Part shown: positions 24,078 through 37,911 of the stretch, piece after piece | Layout: each line of letters opens with the position of its first letter | Position numbering within the stretch: position 1 is the stretch's first letter | Source of the DNA: Combretum micranthum | Lineage: Eukaryota > Streptophyta > Magnoliopsida > Myrtales > Combretaceae | Direction of reading: 5' to 3' | Assembly (NCBI GenBank): GCA_024138025.1 | Contig: JAMXBD010002774.1 | Location: 62,001 to 126,000 of the forward strand | DNA: 64,000 bases | The notes under the pieces: model-generated | What the model was told of the DNA's origin: nothing | What the model saw: only the letters and a program-made list of their open reading frames with translations | Databases searched by the model: none | Made by a program: the position numbers and the translations under genes

Positions 24078-25579
24078 GGCATGAAAAAAGTTTAATTCTT
24101 TCCTTCTCTCACTCAAAAAGTTCTATGCATCCTATGCCCTGGATTTATTATACAAAAGAGGAAAAGGGTAGATGGAATATTATCCTATGCCCTGAGTTTT
24201 ACTCTAACAAATGTAAGAGACGGAAACAAGCGGATGCACCTTATACCAGGTGTATGAAAGTTTAATTTTCCTTTAGTAAAGTTGACTCGACATTGATTTA
24301 TTCTTTTCCTTCTTTACATTTCAGGATTTATTCTTTGCCTCAATCCATCGGGTAAGTTATATTCCTTTCGGTTTTTAGTAAGCTGATAGTTATAGTTTAA
24401 TAGTGTCTATTGACCTTAAGATAACGTAAGAAAACTAATACTCTAGCATTAGTTTAAAAAAATAATTCCTAAAATACCATATTTTATATTAATATTTATA
24501 AAAGAATGCGTTTTTTTTTTTTTTTTGCCCCGTCTTTAAGGATTTAGACTACCAACTGTGCCCTCAGTTTTCCCATGAAAAGGCATAATTGGTAACCATG
24601 CTCATAACCTTTTTTTTTCTTGTTTCACAATATTTTTGTTATTTGTCTCTGTTTGCTCATCACTCATTACTCTCTCCACCTCTCCCTTTCTTTCTTTCTC
24701 TTTCATTGTTTCACACTTTGGGAATGCGAAAAGCGATCAACAAAATCGTTCTGATGGAAAAATAAAAAAGAAAAAAGGACATAAATTAGATGTCTATATA
24801 TCTATGAAGAATTCGAAGTTATATAGCATTTCATATGAAAATATAGAAAGATTACTAATAATTACATGAAATCAACGTTTTTCAACATACATTGGCTTTG
24901 AATCAATGATAATAAAATTATACAATAACATTATTCTATATATGTGTGTGTATATTGTAAATTTATTTAAATTGCATAGTATTTAATATCAAAATTTAGA
25001 AAGATGACTAATAATTGTACAATCTATATTTTGAATGAAATTGTTGTCATTATTTTATATTTGAAGTTATTTATGAACATATATTTTTTATGTTAATTAT
25101 AATAAATTTTTAAGTAAATTTTATGATAGTTTCCGTGATGGTTATTGTTGATGGTTTGATTTGAACAAGGGCCTCTTGAACTAACTCCGGCCGATGAACT
25201 AATTAGGCTGATCATTTAGGCCAAGGCCCTATCCACGATAACAATAACTTAAAGACCCATTTGAACACCCATTTGACACCTCCATAATTTTATCATAATC
25301 GAAATATAAATTTTAATAGTTAATATGTAATTCGAATCATGATTAAACCTTATAATACCTAAAAGTCTAATCCTTAGACACATATACCCTGATTCTGAAA
25401 CTCCTAAACCTAAATTTCTATTAAATCATAGCATTTAATAAAATTTAAAAAAAATGTAGGAACCTCAAATGAAAATTCTTAGTATATATTTATAATTGGG
25501 ACATTTAATTTAGTAAGCACATAGGTTTTTGTCCTAAAATATTATAGAATGCATAGTTACAATATAATACCATACCACA
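24078..25579. other. Upstream region of the ATS3-like gene; no other gene seen
   Basis: The proximal part holds two copies of ATCCTATGCCCTG (about 24129 and 24182). The rest is AT-rich with T runs near 24509 and a CT-rich zone near 24675-24700. Short open frames here look like chance. Confidence 0.45.
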
Positions 25580-28056
25580 TGTAATCCCCAAGTTTTTTCA
25601 TAAATAGAATTAAAGTAAGAACTTTTGTGTTTGATTGTGTATGTGGTAGTGTTTGTCATTAAAGTAAAATGTAAGTATAATAGTTTTTATAAAATCAATT
25701 TAGTAAGAATAGAAATTTAAATCATCAATGGATTTGATTTGAGAAATTTGTTGGTTATATATTTCTTATAGTCTTTTAGAGAATTGAGTTTTGGAAAAAT
25801 AAATTCTTTTGTGAAATAGGAATTTATAAGTTATTATGTTACTAAACTTTGTTTTGAGTTAGAATATTTAATAATTCTATTGATAGAAATATATGTGAGT
25901 GTTAAATGAGTTGTTTTGATCTCTTAATGGCTGCAATTTAGCTTGAAGACCACCACAACTCCCATACACACACACACACACACACACTTGATTAAGTTTG
26001 AATAATGCCTCAAAAGTCCAATGAACTTTATATATATGCATGTATTTATCTTTTAAGAGGCAAAATTTCACTATCTTTCTTGCTCCTCTTCCTTTGCAAA
26101 AACCAATGGTCACATACACACCCTCACACCACACTAACCTCAATTTCTTTTCTCTAATTAGTCAAGGATAGCAAGACTAGCTCCTATCTTCAAGTTAAAG
26201 CAAGTTTAAGTAAGTGTTACTTGTTTTATTCTTGTTATTTGCATGTTTAAGTAGTTATAGGTTAAGTCTTATTGTTGGTTTATGGCCGATTTTGGAAGTT
26301 TATTAGTTTGGTTATGAGTTTTAGATGTTGATATATGAAGTAAAGTGATAGAAAAGTGGAGTTAAAGTTTCAATGGTTGAAGTGAATGGTTGGATTTAGT
26401 TGAAGTTTTGATGTGGTTTTAGAGATGAGTTAGAGAATTGAAGGTATGATGATGAATTTGAGTCTTGTATTATGATGTATAAGTGTTTTGAATGAAAACA
26501 AGACAATTGGAATTAGTTAAAGTGTGTAAAAAATTGTATAGTATATAGGTGTTTTCGCTGTAGAGTGACCATGGGGCATGGTAGAGGGTGTGACACGTTC
26601 TAAGTGAAATCTAGGTCGCCAAGCCCCTTGCCACGCTCGTGGAAAGGGTGGTGGTGGCCTTATGGTGTCATTTTGTCTTCTTTAGCTTTAAAATCTTATT
26701 TAATCCTTCTTGTCTTTGTTAAGTAGATAGTAATACAAACTTTTCTATCTTATAGGAACCCTAGATCACGAGTTGGATTTCCTGGTGAACTATTACGACG
26801 ATTAAGGAGCATGCACGGGTGAGTAACTTGAATTCTAACACTTTGTTTGTGTTTGTAAGTAGTGGTATATAGTTTAATTGTAACTATAAGGAAACAATTG
26901 CATGGGGATGGGAATTATTACATGGTATGTAATGTATGTTTGAATTGCAATTCTTAATAATTGAAGTGACCACCACTTGTTTGACATTAATATATAGTTG
27001 TCTCATTGAGTGTTTGAAGTTGATATGATCACTTGATAATATGGAACTAAGTTTAATAGACTTCTAATATTAATGTGACATGCATTTCATAACATCATAT
27101 TGCATTAACATGATATTCTTGTCACGTAGTAACCAATTCGATTATGTGGTAATGCTTGTTGGGACCATTGAGTCTGCTTGTAGGTTACCATAAAGTTGTC
27201 AACTTCATAGAAACTAAGCAGGCTTTGAAGGAGGTCGTCTATGTCGGAGTTGGCTTAAGAGTGTTAATACCTAGTGAGATTTCTCAAGTTTATGACAAAT
27301 GGAAGTTCTATTTTAAAAATGAAAATGCTTCTCTAAAAGACTGCTTATGACCTGTGGGGCTCTGGTAGAGATTATTCCCCTAGGTAGGTTAGGTGAAGAG
27401 AAAATCCTTCCACTTTGGTGTTGAGTTTCTCATGGACATGAATTACTGAAATTATCCTTCAACCCTTAGGAAGGGCGTAAATCCTCATAGGTTTGAATTC
27501 CGATTATTCAAACCATATTTATTGCATATGATTGATCCATGCATTACATATGATTGCTAATTCAACTTGTTTGATCTTCATGTTTGTGCTAAGATTTTGT
27601 TATTCACTGAGCTGTATGTGCTCAAACTCTCTTAGACTATTAAATTACAGGGTTTTAAGCAAGGAGACTAAACCAAGCTCAAGTGCGGGAGTTAGACTTT
27701 TTGGAACATCTGTTTTGTTAAGGCGAAGACCATATATGAAATAGAGACTAGTTATAGGTTGTAATAGCTTAAGTTAAATTTGTTTATCTTTATATATTTT
27801 GTGGTTATGGGGTTCGGTTCAAGCCCCGTAGACCTTGGTTTGTAAAGTTTTCATGAAGTTTTTTATTTGTTTATATGTTCCTTGTGGTATATATATATGT
27901 ATGCAATATATTTCTCACTCAAACAACTTTCTATCCTGTTTTCATTATCCACTCCAATTGGGGGACATTAGTTATAGTATTTATATAACTTTCTGGAGGC
28001 CCTAGTTAGTTATATGGTTTACTATTACGACTAAGGTATCCTGTAGGGGTGTGACA
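25580..28056 (+). mobile_element. Solo LTR L (long-LTR gypsy-like family)
   Basis: Begins TGTAATCCCC and ends GGGTGTGACA; length 2477 bp. The flanking 5 bp words are CCACA (25575-25579) and CCACG (28057-28061), one mismatch. It has a TATA stretch near 26029, a donor-like AA|GTAAGT at 26210, an AC microsatellite at 25966-25987, a G+C-richer block around 26560-26660 and AGGGCGTAAATCC near 27472. It lacks the shared inverted repeat found in the X/Y/Z group, so it belongs to another family with the same plan. Confidence 0.8.
25966..25987. repeat. AC dinucleotide microsatellite in LTR L
   Basis: Eleven AC units. Confidence 0.9.
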
Positions 28057-28310
28057 CCACGTATCAATTTAACGCATACCACGAACATTATCGCATAGGA
28101 CTCACTATCAAAAACATTTTAAGAATTTCATATACATATATATATATATATCCATTTGCTGGCCTTCTTTTCCATTCCTTTCCTTTCCATTTCCTTTCAT
28201 CAAATGGAAACCTACAAAAGAAAAAAAAAAAAAAAAAAACATCAAAGCTCTAAAACTTCAAAAATTTATTACTATCATAATCTACCTGCGTTTCCAAATT
28301 TGCAAGTGCT
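28057..28310. other. Intergenic sequence, with AT run and A run
   Basis: AT dinucleotides near 28132-28151 and a long A run near 28221. No gene seen. Confidence 0.5.
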
Positions 28311-29510
28311 ATTAGGAGTGTTAACTGTTTGGATAACCAGTTCATGACCTATTTTTTAAACCTAACCATAATGATTAATTTTTTAATATCTCGATCCTAA
28401 ACAAATCCATTATAAACAGTTAACCACTTTAATAGTTAATCATTTTTTTGTTAATTTTTTTGGTTTTTAGTTTTTAACCATTTAATGTACTGGTTATGTA
28501 AAATTTGTAGTTAACCGTATTTTTCAATATGTCCATAAAAAAATTAGAATATTTTTTTATAATTATATTAAAAACTGTAAATTAAGAATATAAGACATGT
28601 GAAAGAGTTATCAACATATATTGGAGCCATCAAGATGATCATTATAATAGCCTTTTGCTCTTGTGTTCTTATCAACCTTGAACAATTGAGCTTAATACAA
28701 AACCTCAATCAAACAACATCATTCCAATTTTCAAACATATATGCATTTGTTTCTTTTCATATCAACCATTCATTTCAACATAATTCATATTGATAACACC
28801 ATCAAACATACAATAACAAAAGGTCTTCAAGAGCAAAACTGTTATCAAATTAAAACATGATTGTTTTGATCAACACAATTTGGAATTACAATAGTATAAT
28901 ACCTTAAAGTTGAACACCTTCTTATGAGCTCCATCACTTTCTTATATTCCCCAACATAGCTATGCTAAAGAAAAATGGTAAAGTAAATAAATAAAAATTT
29001 TGAACTTAGTGCAAATGTGCTACAGAATTGCACTACACTCTGTTAAGTTAAAAGTGAGCAAAGGATTGTATAAACGCTCAATTGACAGTTTAGCAGCTTG
29101 AAAGTTCACACACATGTAGCATTTACAAGATTTACAAAATATAGTACCCTTAGACATACAGCCAATAACAAATCTCATACATATGTAACCAGAGTTTGAT
29201 AACCACATCCAGATTATAACACCAAAACACATTTAAAAAAAAAAAACAAAATCAAGCCATGTGACCATTCAAATTATAAGACATCCCATGCAAGAACTGC
29301 TAGATCTGACTAACATGGTGGATAAATTTATATTGCAAAAATTTTGAGTGTTGCTTTGAAGTGCATGTTCTATTTTATCCATAAAAAACTTGTAGAAAAA
29401 GCTATTCACATCATTGTCATGATCGTGTAAGTAATTTACTTGTAGTGTTTCTATAGCTTCTCTTGATGCTTCAAGCATCAAAAAGCCTGAAGCAATTGGC
29501 AGACTTGAGG
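28311..29510 (-). mobile_element. Possible 3' part of a hAT element
   Basis: 28311-28330 (TAGGAGTGTTAAC followed by TGGATAACC) resembles the ends of plant hAT elements, and several GTTAACC and GGTTA words follow up to about 28520, as in hAT subterminal zones. A hAT transposase relic on the minus strand lies right of LTR nest A. If the nest is removed, this segment would be its downstream side. The matching right-hand end was not found, so the link is tentative. A 94-codon minus-strand frame at 29269-29553 is unassigned and is cut by LTR A. Confidence 0.35.
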
Positions 29511-32500
29511 TGTCATGCCCGAAGGGTACCTTAAACATGGCAATTCGCCACATGCAATATCAAGATTTAAGAATGACTACCTTAGTCATACGAAAGTCTC
29601 GATATTATATGTAAGGTGTACAACACGGTAATAGGAGACGTCATTGGGAAGTGTGGTTTAAGCAAGTAATAATGAACATACAAAAATCTTAAAATAAAGT
29701 TAACCTACAAATAACAATAATAGTCCATTACACAAGTCTTAGGGGTATTCCCCTGCTAATCTCCAAGGATCATATAAAAAAATTTATAAGTCTTTATAAG
29801 AAAACTTAAATACTTTACCAAAAGATTTTAGAGGAAGTCTATTCTAAGTCTTCGAGTAGATTTCCCCCAAAAGCTCCAAAAAAAAAAAAAAAAAACACTT
29901 ACTCGAATATGTGAAGACTTTGGATATAAGAACAAATGGTCTTGCGTATACAAAAATCTATAGGGGTATAAGCTTTACGAGCTTAGTGAGAATATTTCCG
30001 ATTAACATACTCGAAATAAAGATATCAACCAAGTTTATTATACAAGCAAATGAAATGCAACAAACACATAAGCATATAAGACATATGTTTTTCGAGAACC
30101 ATATATTGAATAAATTTATGCCCTTCATTTAGGGTTAGGTATTCCAACCAATTACAGCCAACATTTTTTTTAACAAACGATTTTCATAGTTCTTACCAGC
30201 TACTATTTGCCACCAAAAGCATGTCAATCTTACTGGCTTTTACTCGCCATCAATTTATGTAGATAATACCAGCTCCTACTTGTCACATACAGATACTACC
30301 GGTTATAACAACCACCACTATCATACACTTGTCCCATCAGTTATATAATAGTGAATGCAATGAAACTCAACTCGTGAAGTGCATGCATCAAATTTTATTT
30401 AGAGTCTAGCCCTTTAATTTCAATTTCTTGTAAGTGATCAACCAATTTCAAACATTTCAACATGCTAGTAGAATATACAATTCATTTTAAGCAATTCATG
30501 ACTCGATATGCTTACGGTTCTTTCACCAATATTATAAGTCATATGCACTTTCCAACTTTATTTTTTTCCTGTTTCTAGTGCTACTATACTACAAGCACAA
30601 TTATAAGTATAAAAAATAAGATAAGTATACTTACTTGGCCATGTCGTGATGGTAGCTCCCTTAATCGAAATAGTCTTCGGGATAGTAAACGCCATCCTCC
30701 TTGTTTCCTAAACAAAGGAAATACCCAAAATGAGTATTCCATAGAATCTCTAATCAAATTTTCTAATTCTATCTTCTACTTACAGTAAAATTCGTATTAA
30801 TGGAAATTCCAACTTAAAATAGCTATAACTTTTTCATTTTAACTCGGAATTTCACATATTATATACCGTTTTCTACTTACTCGAAAAGATCTATTTATTT
30901 CTAAGTTTATTTTGGTTATAAAAATTTGTTTAGGTCTCGAAACAACAAGATGCAGATTCACTACAAAAATCCCAGCTTTCAAAACATCATTTTTTAAACT
31001 TTTCTCCATGAAAAAATTCTTATACAAAAATATAGATATTTGTATAGTTGAAAAATTCTTTGAATATATATATAGGCTCATATTGTATGTATGAATTTAG
31101 TGATGTAGTCTCAACAATGATTTTTGTAAAACAATATGTCTTAAAAGTTGGAAAAAGTGAATACTTGAAAATTTACTTAAGTTTGCTAGAAAATTTTCTT
31201 GAATTATTACAAATGAGTGTTTCCTTCTTTAATTTTATTTATTAATAACCTTTGAGAATAATTTAATTTTCAAAAAATAGATTTACTCTTTTTAAGATTC
31301 CTACAACTTCATTTCTAGTGGTTAAAAAATGTAGTTTCTCTAAGTATTTCTTTGTAGTGACTAAAATTCCTTAAAGTAGTTACTTATTGATGTGTTCTAA
31401 ATTTTTCCAAAGTTAGGTCATTTTTAAAGTAATTGATGATGACGATCTTTTAAGTTATTTACTAATTTTATTTCCTAAGCAAGACTTATTTCTATAAGGT
31501 TAATTTTTAGATAATCTTGTAAAACATGTCTAGTTTTTAGTACTCTAGAATGTGGGTGAAAAACTTCACAAATAAGTTTAAGAAAAACCTTTGTCATCCA
31601 AAGAATAAGCAACATTAAGTTTTAAAGAAACTTTCTTATTTTATTGGTTTAAAAAGAGTGTGTGATACATCTACTTTGTTTATTCTTTGATGAAATCCAT
31701 TGATGAATTAAACTAAATTTTGGAAAAAATTTGTTAAGATAAAACTTTAAGTTTTCATGGAAAAATCATCTCTTAAGTGACAAAAATTTATCTTTAAAGT
31801 GAGTTCTTATTTTTTTACTTAAGAAAATTCCTTTTATTTTTATTGAGACAATATTAACATTTTCATACATGCTTATAAATATGTAGTCATGGGAAAGAGA
31901 ATATTCTCACATAATAAGATAAGGATATATATAAGAATCAATATAAGCATAATAATATGGTCAAGTATTGGAAGTCTTAGCTTCATCAAGATACCCAGAC
32001 TAAAAATAGACTAGTCCCAAAAAAAGAAAAAGAAAGAAAGAAAAGGTATAATAATCATAATAAGAGCATAATAGTAAAAGCAATATGATAAAAACATAAT
32101 GTATGAACAAGGACAAAACATGAACGTAATATTGCTTTCTTAACCTCTATGGGTCTTTAGAAAACACACACTATGTTCATGCTAAGTTACATGAACATAA
32201 TAATAAATCTATTAATAATTTAAAATCATAAGAATGGATGTATGAATAAGAACAAAATATGAACTTATTGTTGCTTTCTTAACCTCTTATGGGTTTTTGG
32301 AAAACACATACTAAGCTCATACTAAGTTATATGAATATGAAGAATGTTTTAGGATAATTGTCACGCCCCAGAGGGTACCCTAAACGTGGTAGTCCACCGC
32401 ATATAATATTAAAACTAATGAATGACAATCTTAGTCATGCAGGAGCCTAAGTATCACATGCAAGGCATGCTTCCAAGATAGTAGGAGACTCATAGGGGTA

Positions 32501-34990
32501 TTACATTTAAGTAGATAATAAAAGCATGCAAGAACTTATTATAGATAAACATGTAATATTCATCTGGATAATAATCTCTTACAACTTCTTAGGGGCATTC
32601 CCTCGTCTTAAATAGTCTTGTTAACTAAACCATCAACAAAATATACATAACTATAACATAAGTCTATTATAGAGATTTTTCTTAGAAGTCTATGTTCAAA
32701 ACTAAATACATACAACTTCTCCTAAAAACTCCTAGTAGCTTTGGCTCATACCTGGCAAACGGGGCTCCTTGGTGCCAACCATAGGTAATCATACTGTAAC
32801 AAAAAGCTATAGGGGTATAAGCAAAACTAGCTTAGTGAGATAACTCTCATTTGTAAAATATTTCCATATATCAAACAAGTATTTAAACAATCATTTGAGA
32901 TACACCAATCACATGAGCAAACAAAATACACAAGATTAACCGGAAACCATGTGTAGTATGGATTTTACGCCCTCCATGTTGGGGGTTAGGAGGTTTTAGG
33001 CCCATACGACCATCAATAATTGCAGATTTGTTGTCTCTTACTCGCCCTGTAAACTTTCCGGCTCCTACTTGCCCATGTAGACTTTCTGGCTCCTACTAGT
33101 CACCACTATAACTCCTCGTTTCCCCACACGAAGAATAGTAGTAAAATAAATGTGACTCACAAATATGATATGCATGAATTTTTTTCAATATAAGTTTAAT
33201 CAAATAATGTTGAGTTCAAGTTAAAGACGATCAAAACAATATTCATCATATCAATGCAAAAGAACATAAATTATTCATCAACTCCTCTTTCGATATTCTT
33301 AACTTTTATTCAATCGGTCATGAATCCAAGTCACACAACATTTATTCATTTATCTTTTCCTTATTTTCTAGTGCTACTACTTACAAACACAATCAAGGAA
33401 ATGTAACTAGTAAGGGATTAACTCACTCCATGACGATCACTTCAATCGAAGTAATCCTTCGGAAAAGCGATATCGGTTCCTTCTTCACCTAAACAAGATG
33501 AAATACCCAAAATGAGTTTTTACATAGAATTTTTATTTTTGGAAATTCTAAATCTATCTTAAAATTGCGATAAAATCGGATTGAAGGAAATTCTAACTTA
33601 AAATGGCCATAATTTACTCATTTTAACTCGGAATTACACATATTATATACGTTTTCTACCTACTCGAAAAGATCTATCTATTTCTAGAACTATTTTCATC
33701 AAACTAAGTCATTTGAGTTTCGAAATAGTGGTGATTAGATTTACCATGAATTTTCACAAAACTTATATTCTTTCTTTAACAAAACTCATATAAAAGAAAT
33801 AGATATTATAATAGTTTGTAAAACCTTTGAAATGTATTTACATATATTTACATATATTTATTGACTCATATCAAACGTATGAAATTAATGAAGTTGTCTC
33901 AAACCATGAATTTTTTTTATAAAGTAAAGTCTTCTAAAGAAAAGTGAAACTTTTGAAAATTCCTCTTATTTTGCTAGAGATTATCATAGGTTATTTTAAA
34001 TGAGTATTTTTATTTTCCTTAATTTCATTTCCTTAGTCTTTTTAAATTTCTAAAGAATGATTTCTATTTTCTAAGCTTAGTTTCTAATAATTTTTTAAAG
34101 TAATAACAATTCTATAGAAATAATTTCCTTATTTCTTAAGATCATTCTATTTTTATGAAAGGAATTTCTTAGTGTTTGTCAAACTACCATTAATGAAAAA
34201 GTGAAGTTTAGTAAAACTTTTGTTTACTCAAGAATTTCTTTCTATGTTATGTATGTATTGCAAAAATTCTTATGAACTCCTCTAGATTTTCTTAGAAAAG
34301 TTTGTTAAGATAAATTCCTAAGTTTTTATGAAAATTTACTTCCTACTTTTATTTTTGAGAAGAATTTCTATTTTAAGAAAACTTTTCCTCCTTTTTCTTG
34401 TTGAGATAAAGTCAATATATTCATGCATGATTTATGAATATGAATATGAATCATAAAATTATGGAAACATAAGAAAGACATAAAAATTAAAGAAATAAGC
34501 TAGTAAAGAATATATCAAGTATTGGAACCTTAGCTTCATCAAAGTATCTCGGGACTAAGAAAAGACAAGTCCCAAAAAAAAAAACTTTTTGACTTGATGA
34601 GGACAAGTCTAAGACTAGAAAGAGTAGTCTTAAAAACAACATGAACTAAATAAATTGCAAGGAAAGTAAATAAATTGCAAAACAAATGAGCTTATATACT
34701 CTAAAAGATATATATAGCTACATAGATATATTTACTGTATAAAAGCAACATAATAGAAATTAGATCCATGAACAAAAACAAATTATGAACTTATAGTTGT
34801 TTTCTTTAACCTTTATAGTTTAGAAAACACACACTAAACTCATATTAACTAAATGAACAGAAAGGAAACTTGAAGAAATATTACCTATGAAAACTAAACT
34901 TAAAAGAACATTGAGAGAGAATTCTTGTAGAATTTTGATAGAGTAATTTTTGTGTATGGAAGGTGTGAAGGAAGTGGAAGGAAGAGGGGG

Positions 34991-34998
34991 TATTTATA
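34991..34998 (-). promoter_or_regulatory. TATA box of LTR B
   Basis: Minus-strand TATAAATA followed by CCCCCTC, as in Y and Z. C inserted less than 100 bp upstream of it. Confidence 0.6.
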
Positions 34999-35705
34999 GG
35001 AAAATGTGGGAGGAAATTTGTGTTAGTTAAATAAATGGAAATTAAAACAATTTAAGGAGGGAGGGGGCATGGCCGGCGCAAATGGGAGTGTAGAGAGTGT
35101 CACGCCCCATAGGGTACCTTAAACGTAACAGTCCGCCACATACCATATAAAATTCCCGAATTACTGCCTTAGTCTTTCGAGAGCCTTATATAGATGTAAG
35201 GCGTACCTTTACACACAATAGAGTACAAGTCCAAATGGAGATAAAAGCTTAATTTGGCATGCATTAGCAGCAGGATATAATTCATGAAACGTAAATAAAT
35301 ATTACAAAATCTAAGGGGCATTCCCCCACAAAAGAATAATTAACGGTCTTATACAGTCATCCAAGTCTTAGAAGTTTCCTATGGAAGTCTAATACATAAA
35401 TTCCAACTTCTAGGGGAAACTCCTAGCTTCTGTACCTGTTCAGCCGGGTCACGTTGCCTAAGCCACAAATGGGATAGCTGCAAAAGGAATGGACTGTAGG
35501 GACGTAAGCTAACTAGCTTAGTGAGTGTAATCTTCCACAATAACATCCATGTCACGACAATTCAAGCCAGTTATTAATCAAGCAAGTGTATGCATCAAAC
35601 ATGTGAGTTCAACATACATATGACCAGCCGGAAATCATATGTGGATGGAATTGCGCCCTCCATCTCGGGTTAGCAGATTAACGACTACTGCGGTACTATC
35701 AATAT

Positions 35706-35884
35706 GCCGTTTATGGTTCACGGTTAACCTACGATTATTCGATGTCGTTTATGGTTCACGACTAACCTACGATTATTCGATATCGTTTATGGTTCACGAT
35801 TAACCTACGATTATTCGATGTCGTTTATGGTTCACGACTAACCTACGATTATTCGATATCGTTTATGGTTCACGATTAACCTAC
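35706..35884. repeat. 38 bp tandem repeat, five units (left LTR of C)
   Basis: Units contain CGTTTATGGTTCACG and CTACGATTATTCGAT. Units with ACTAAC and ATTAAC alternate, so the extra copies look like duplication of a 76 bp dimer. The last unit is cut to 27 bp. Confidence 0.95.
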
Positions 35885-36356
35885 AAATGCTAATGCTCCT
35901 TCCCTTTATGATATGCACATGCCAATTTAGCATTAGTCCAAGTAGTTAATTAAGCCATTTTACTTAGGCGATCAAACAATTTCTCAAACAATCCATCATA
36001 GAAAAGTACACAACCAAAATTTATCACCCGATTTCGATATTCTTAATTTGAGTTCTCACATCATCATCAACATATAATTTCCCATTATTTCCCATCATTC
36101 ATATTCCATTCATTTGGCCTACATTTTAGTGCACTACTTTACAAGCAAATACAATAAATGAATCGGGAAGAAAAACTCACTCTGCCATTGGTTCGCCTTT
36201 CTTCTAGTAATAATAATCCAGAGGCAAAGAGTCAACGTCCTCGGGTTCTCCTATTCACATAAGAAATACCCTAATAAGTATTCCACCAACTTAGGATACT
36301 AAAACTCTAAGAAAACTTAGTGAAATCGAAATTCGCGTCATTTTCGAAGTTCCGTT

Positions 36357-36385
36357 TTAAAATGGCCATAACTTGGTCGTTTTAA
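36357..36385. repeat. Conserved LTR inverted repeat (C left copy)
   Basis: TTAAAATGGCCA, loop TAACT, TGGTCGTTTTAA. All twelve positions pair if two G-T pairs are allowed. The same word recurs at 46640-46668 in the right LTR. Confidence 0.75.
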
Positions 36386-37783
36386 GTTGGAATTTCGCAA
36401 ATTTTATATCCATTTCTATCTACTTCGGAAGAGCTTCCTAAATATGAAGTTTAAATCAAGTTTTGAAAATATATAAGCCTCAGAAATGAGGGATCAAATC
36501 TGTACAGCGGGTATATTGATTCCAAAAATGCGGTTTTCATGAATGCACTTGAGATCCCTAAGTACAAAAGGAACTAGATGCCATGGTAATGATTTTCCCT
36601 ATCATGAATGTCATGATATGAACTCTAATGAGCCTAAGTTCTTATAACTCTTTAGATTTAAAGAATTTAAATAAACTTTTTCTTAGAGAACCATTTCATA
36701 CTATTGTTTAACAAGTGAGTTTACTACACTTGGTCACACCTACATATTACAAGGATTTTCTTTAGGAAAACTCCATTTTATTTAAAGAAATTTTGACCCT
36801 TATATTAGTTATATCCTAGGGCTTTTATTTCTTTAATAAAATCTTCATTTGTAAACTTTTTAAGTGGGTCTTTTACTAGGGTCGTTCCGAAAATCCGAAT
36901 TTAGAAAATTCCATTTTCAAGTTGATTCCTTTAGGAAAAATGTATTTTATACCTAAAACCTTAAGTATTTATTATACCTATACCCTAAGGACTTCATTTA
37001 TTTAAGAAAATACCATTTTTGAAGTTGGAAAAATAGTGTTTTCTAACCATACTATTATTACGAATTTTGTCTACATGACTTTAGCTCAAAACTTCTATTG
37101 GACTTATTTCTTGTTTCCAACATTTTCTTTAGTAAAATCTCATTTAGACTCATGAAATATATCACCAAACATTATCTATTACCTATAGGCTTCATTTTTC
37201 TTGAAAAACATATGTTTAGAAGTTGATAAAAGTGTTTTTAACCTAGGTTTCCAAAGTCATCCGAATTTACACAAGTTCATTAAGTGTTTTCCTTTTTGAC
37301 TTTATTAACTTATCTACCCATAGATCTATATACTAAGAAGGTTATTTACTAAAGCCAAAAGCATTAAAGACTATTAATGCACATAAACATAAAATAATGA
37401 TGAGACCTTAAATGCCTACATGATTATGAGTAGTAAAATGATAGATCTATTATTTCAAATGCTTAAATGAGTTTTGAAAACATAAAAACTATATTTTTAT
37501 AAAAGATCTTTTTTTAAAATACTTTTTGATGGATAAACATAAAGTTTTTGGCATGAAAACTCCTTTAAAAGTTAGATCTACTTTGTAATGATTTGGTATT
37601 CTTGTTTTGACATTTCCCTGTCCCTGCAAAAGCTCATGGGGTCTTTGGTTGGAAATATCCAAGAATCACTTAGCCATAACAAAGATCTATGAGTGGAAGG
37701 AGTAAAAGTTCACTTACCTGAAGTGAAATAGAAGATGAAAAGAGGAAATGGAAAGTTATGTGTGTGTGTGTGTGTGTAGGTGT

Positions 37784-37826
<43 letters not shown>
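37784..37826 (+). repeat. Run of 43 G
   Basis: Preceded by a TG dinucleotide run (about 37759-37777). The matching place in the right LTR has ordinary mixed sequence containing TTTGGCTCACGG. Its length may be uncertain because such runs are hard to sequence. Confidence 0.85.
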
Positions 37827-37827
<1 letters not shown>

Positions 37828-37902
37828 GGGGAGGATTTGAGAGCTTTTACACTTTGTAAAAATTGAAAAGTGAAAGAATGAGGAAAGAGAGAGAAAATAG
37901 CT

Positions 37903-37911
37903 TATATATAA
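37903..37911 (-). promoter_or_regulatory. TATA box of the left LTR of C
   Basis: Minus-strand TATATATAA, about 680 bp from the sense start of the LTR. The right LTR has the same box at about 48074-48083. Confidence 0.6.

Noticed and set aside
24636..24869. 77-codon plus-strand ORF upstream of the ATS3-like gene
   Set aside because: Low-complexity Ser/Thr and Lys tracts, no conserved motif, no gene context.
25877..26143. 88-codon minus-strand ORF
   Set aside because: It includes the translated AC microsatellite (CVCVCVY) and lies in LTR L antisense.
30839..31245. Overlapping 60-80 codon ORFs on both strands in LTR A
   Set aside because: They are not conserved in B, C, X or Y at the same place.
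35706..35884. Regular 38 bp repeats resembling a CRISPR array
   Set aside because: The units are directly adjacent with no unique spacers and lie in a plant LTR.
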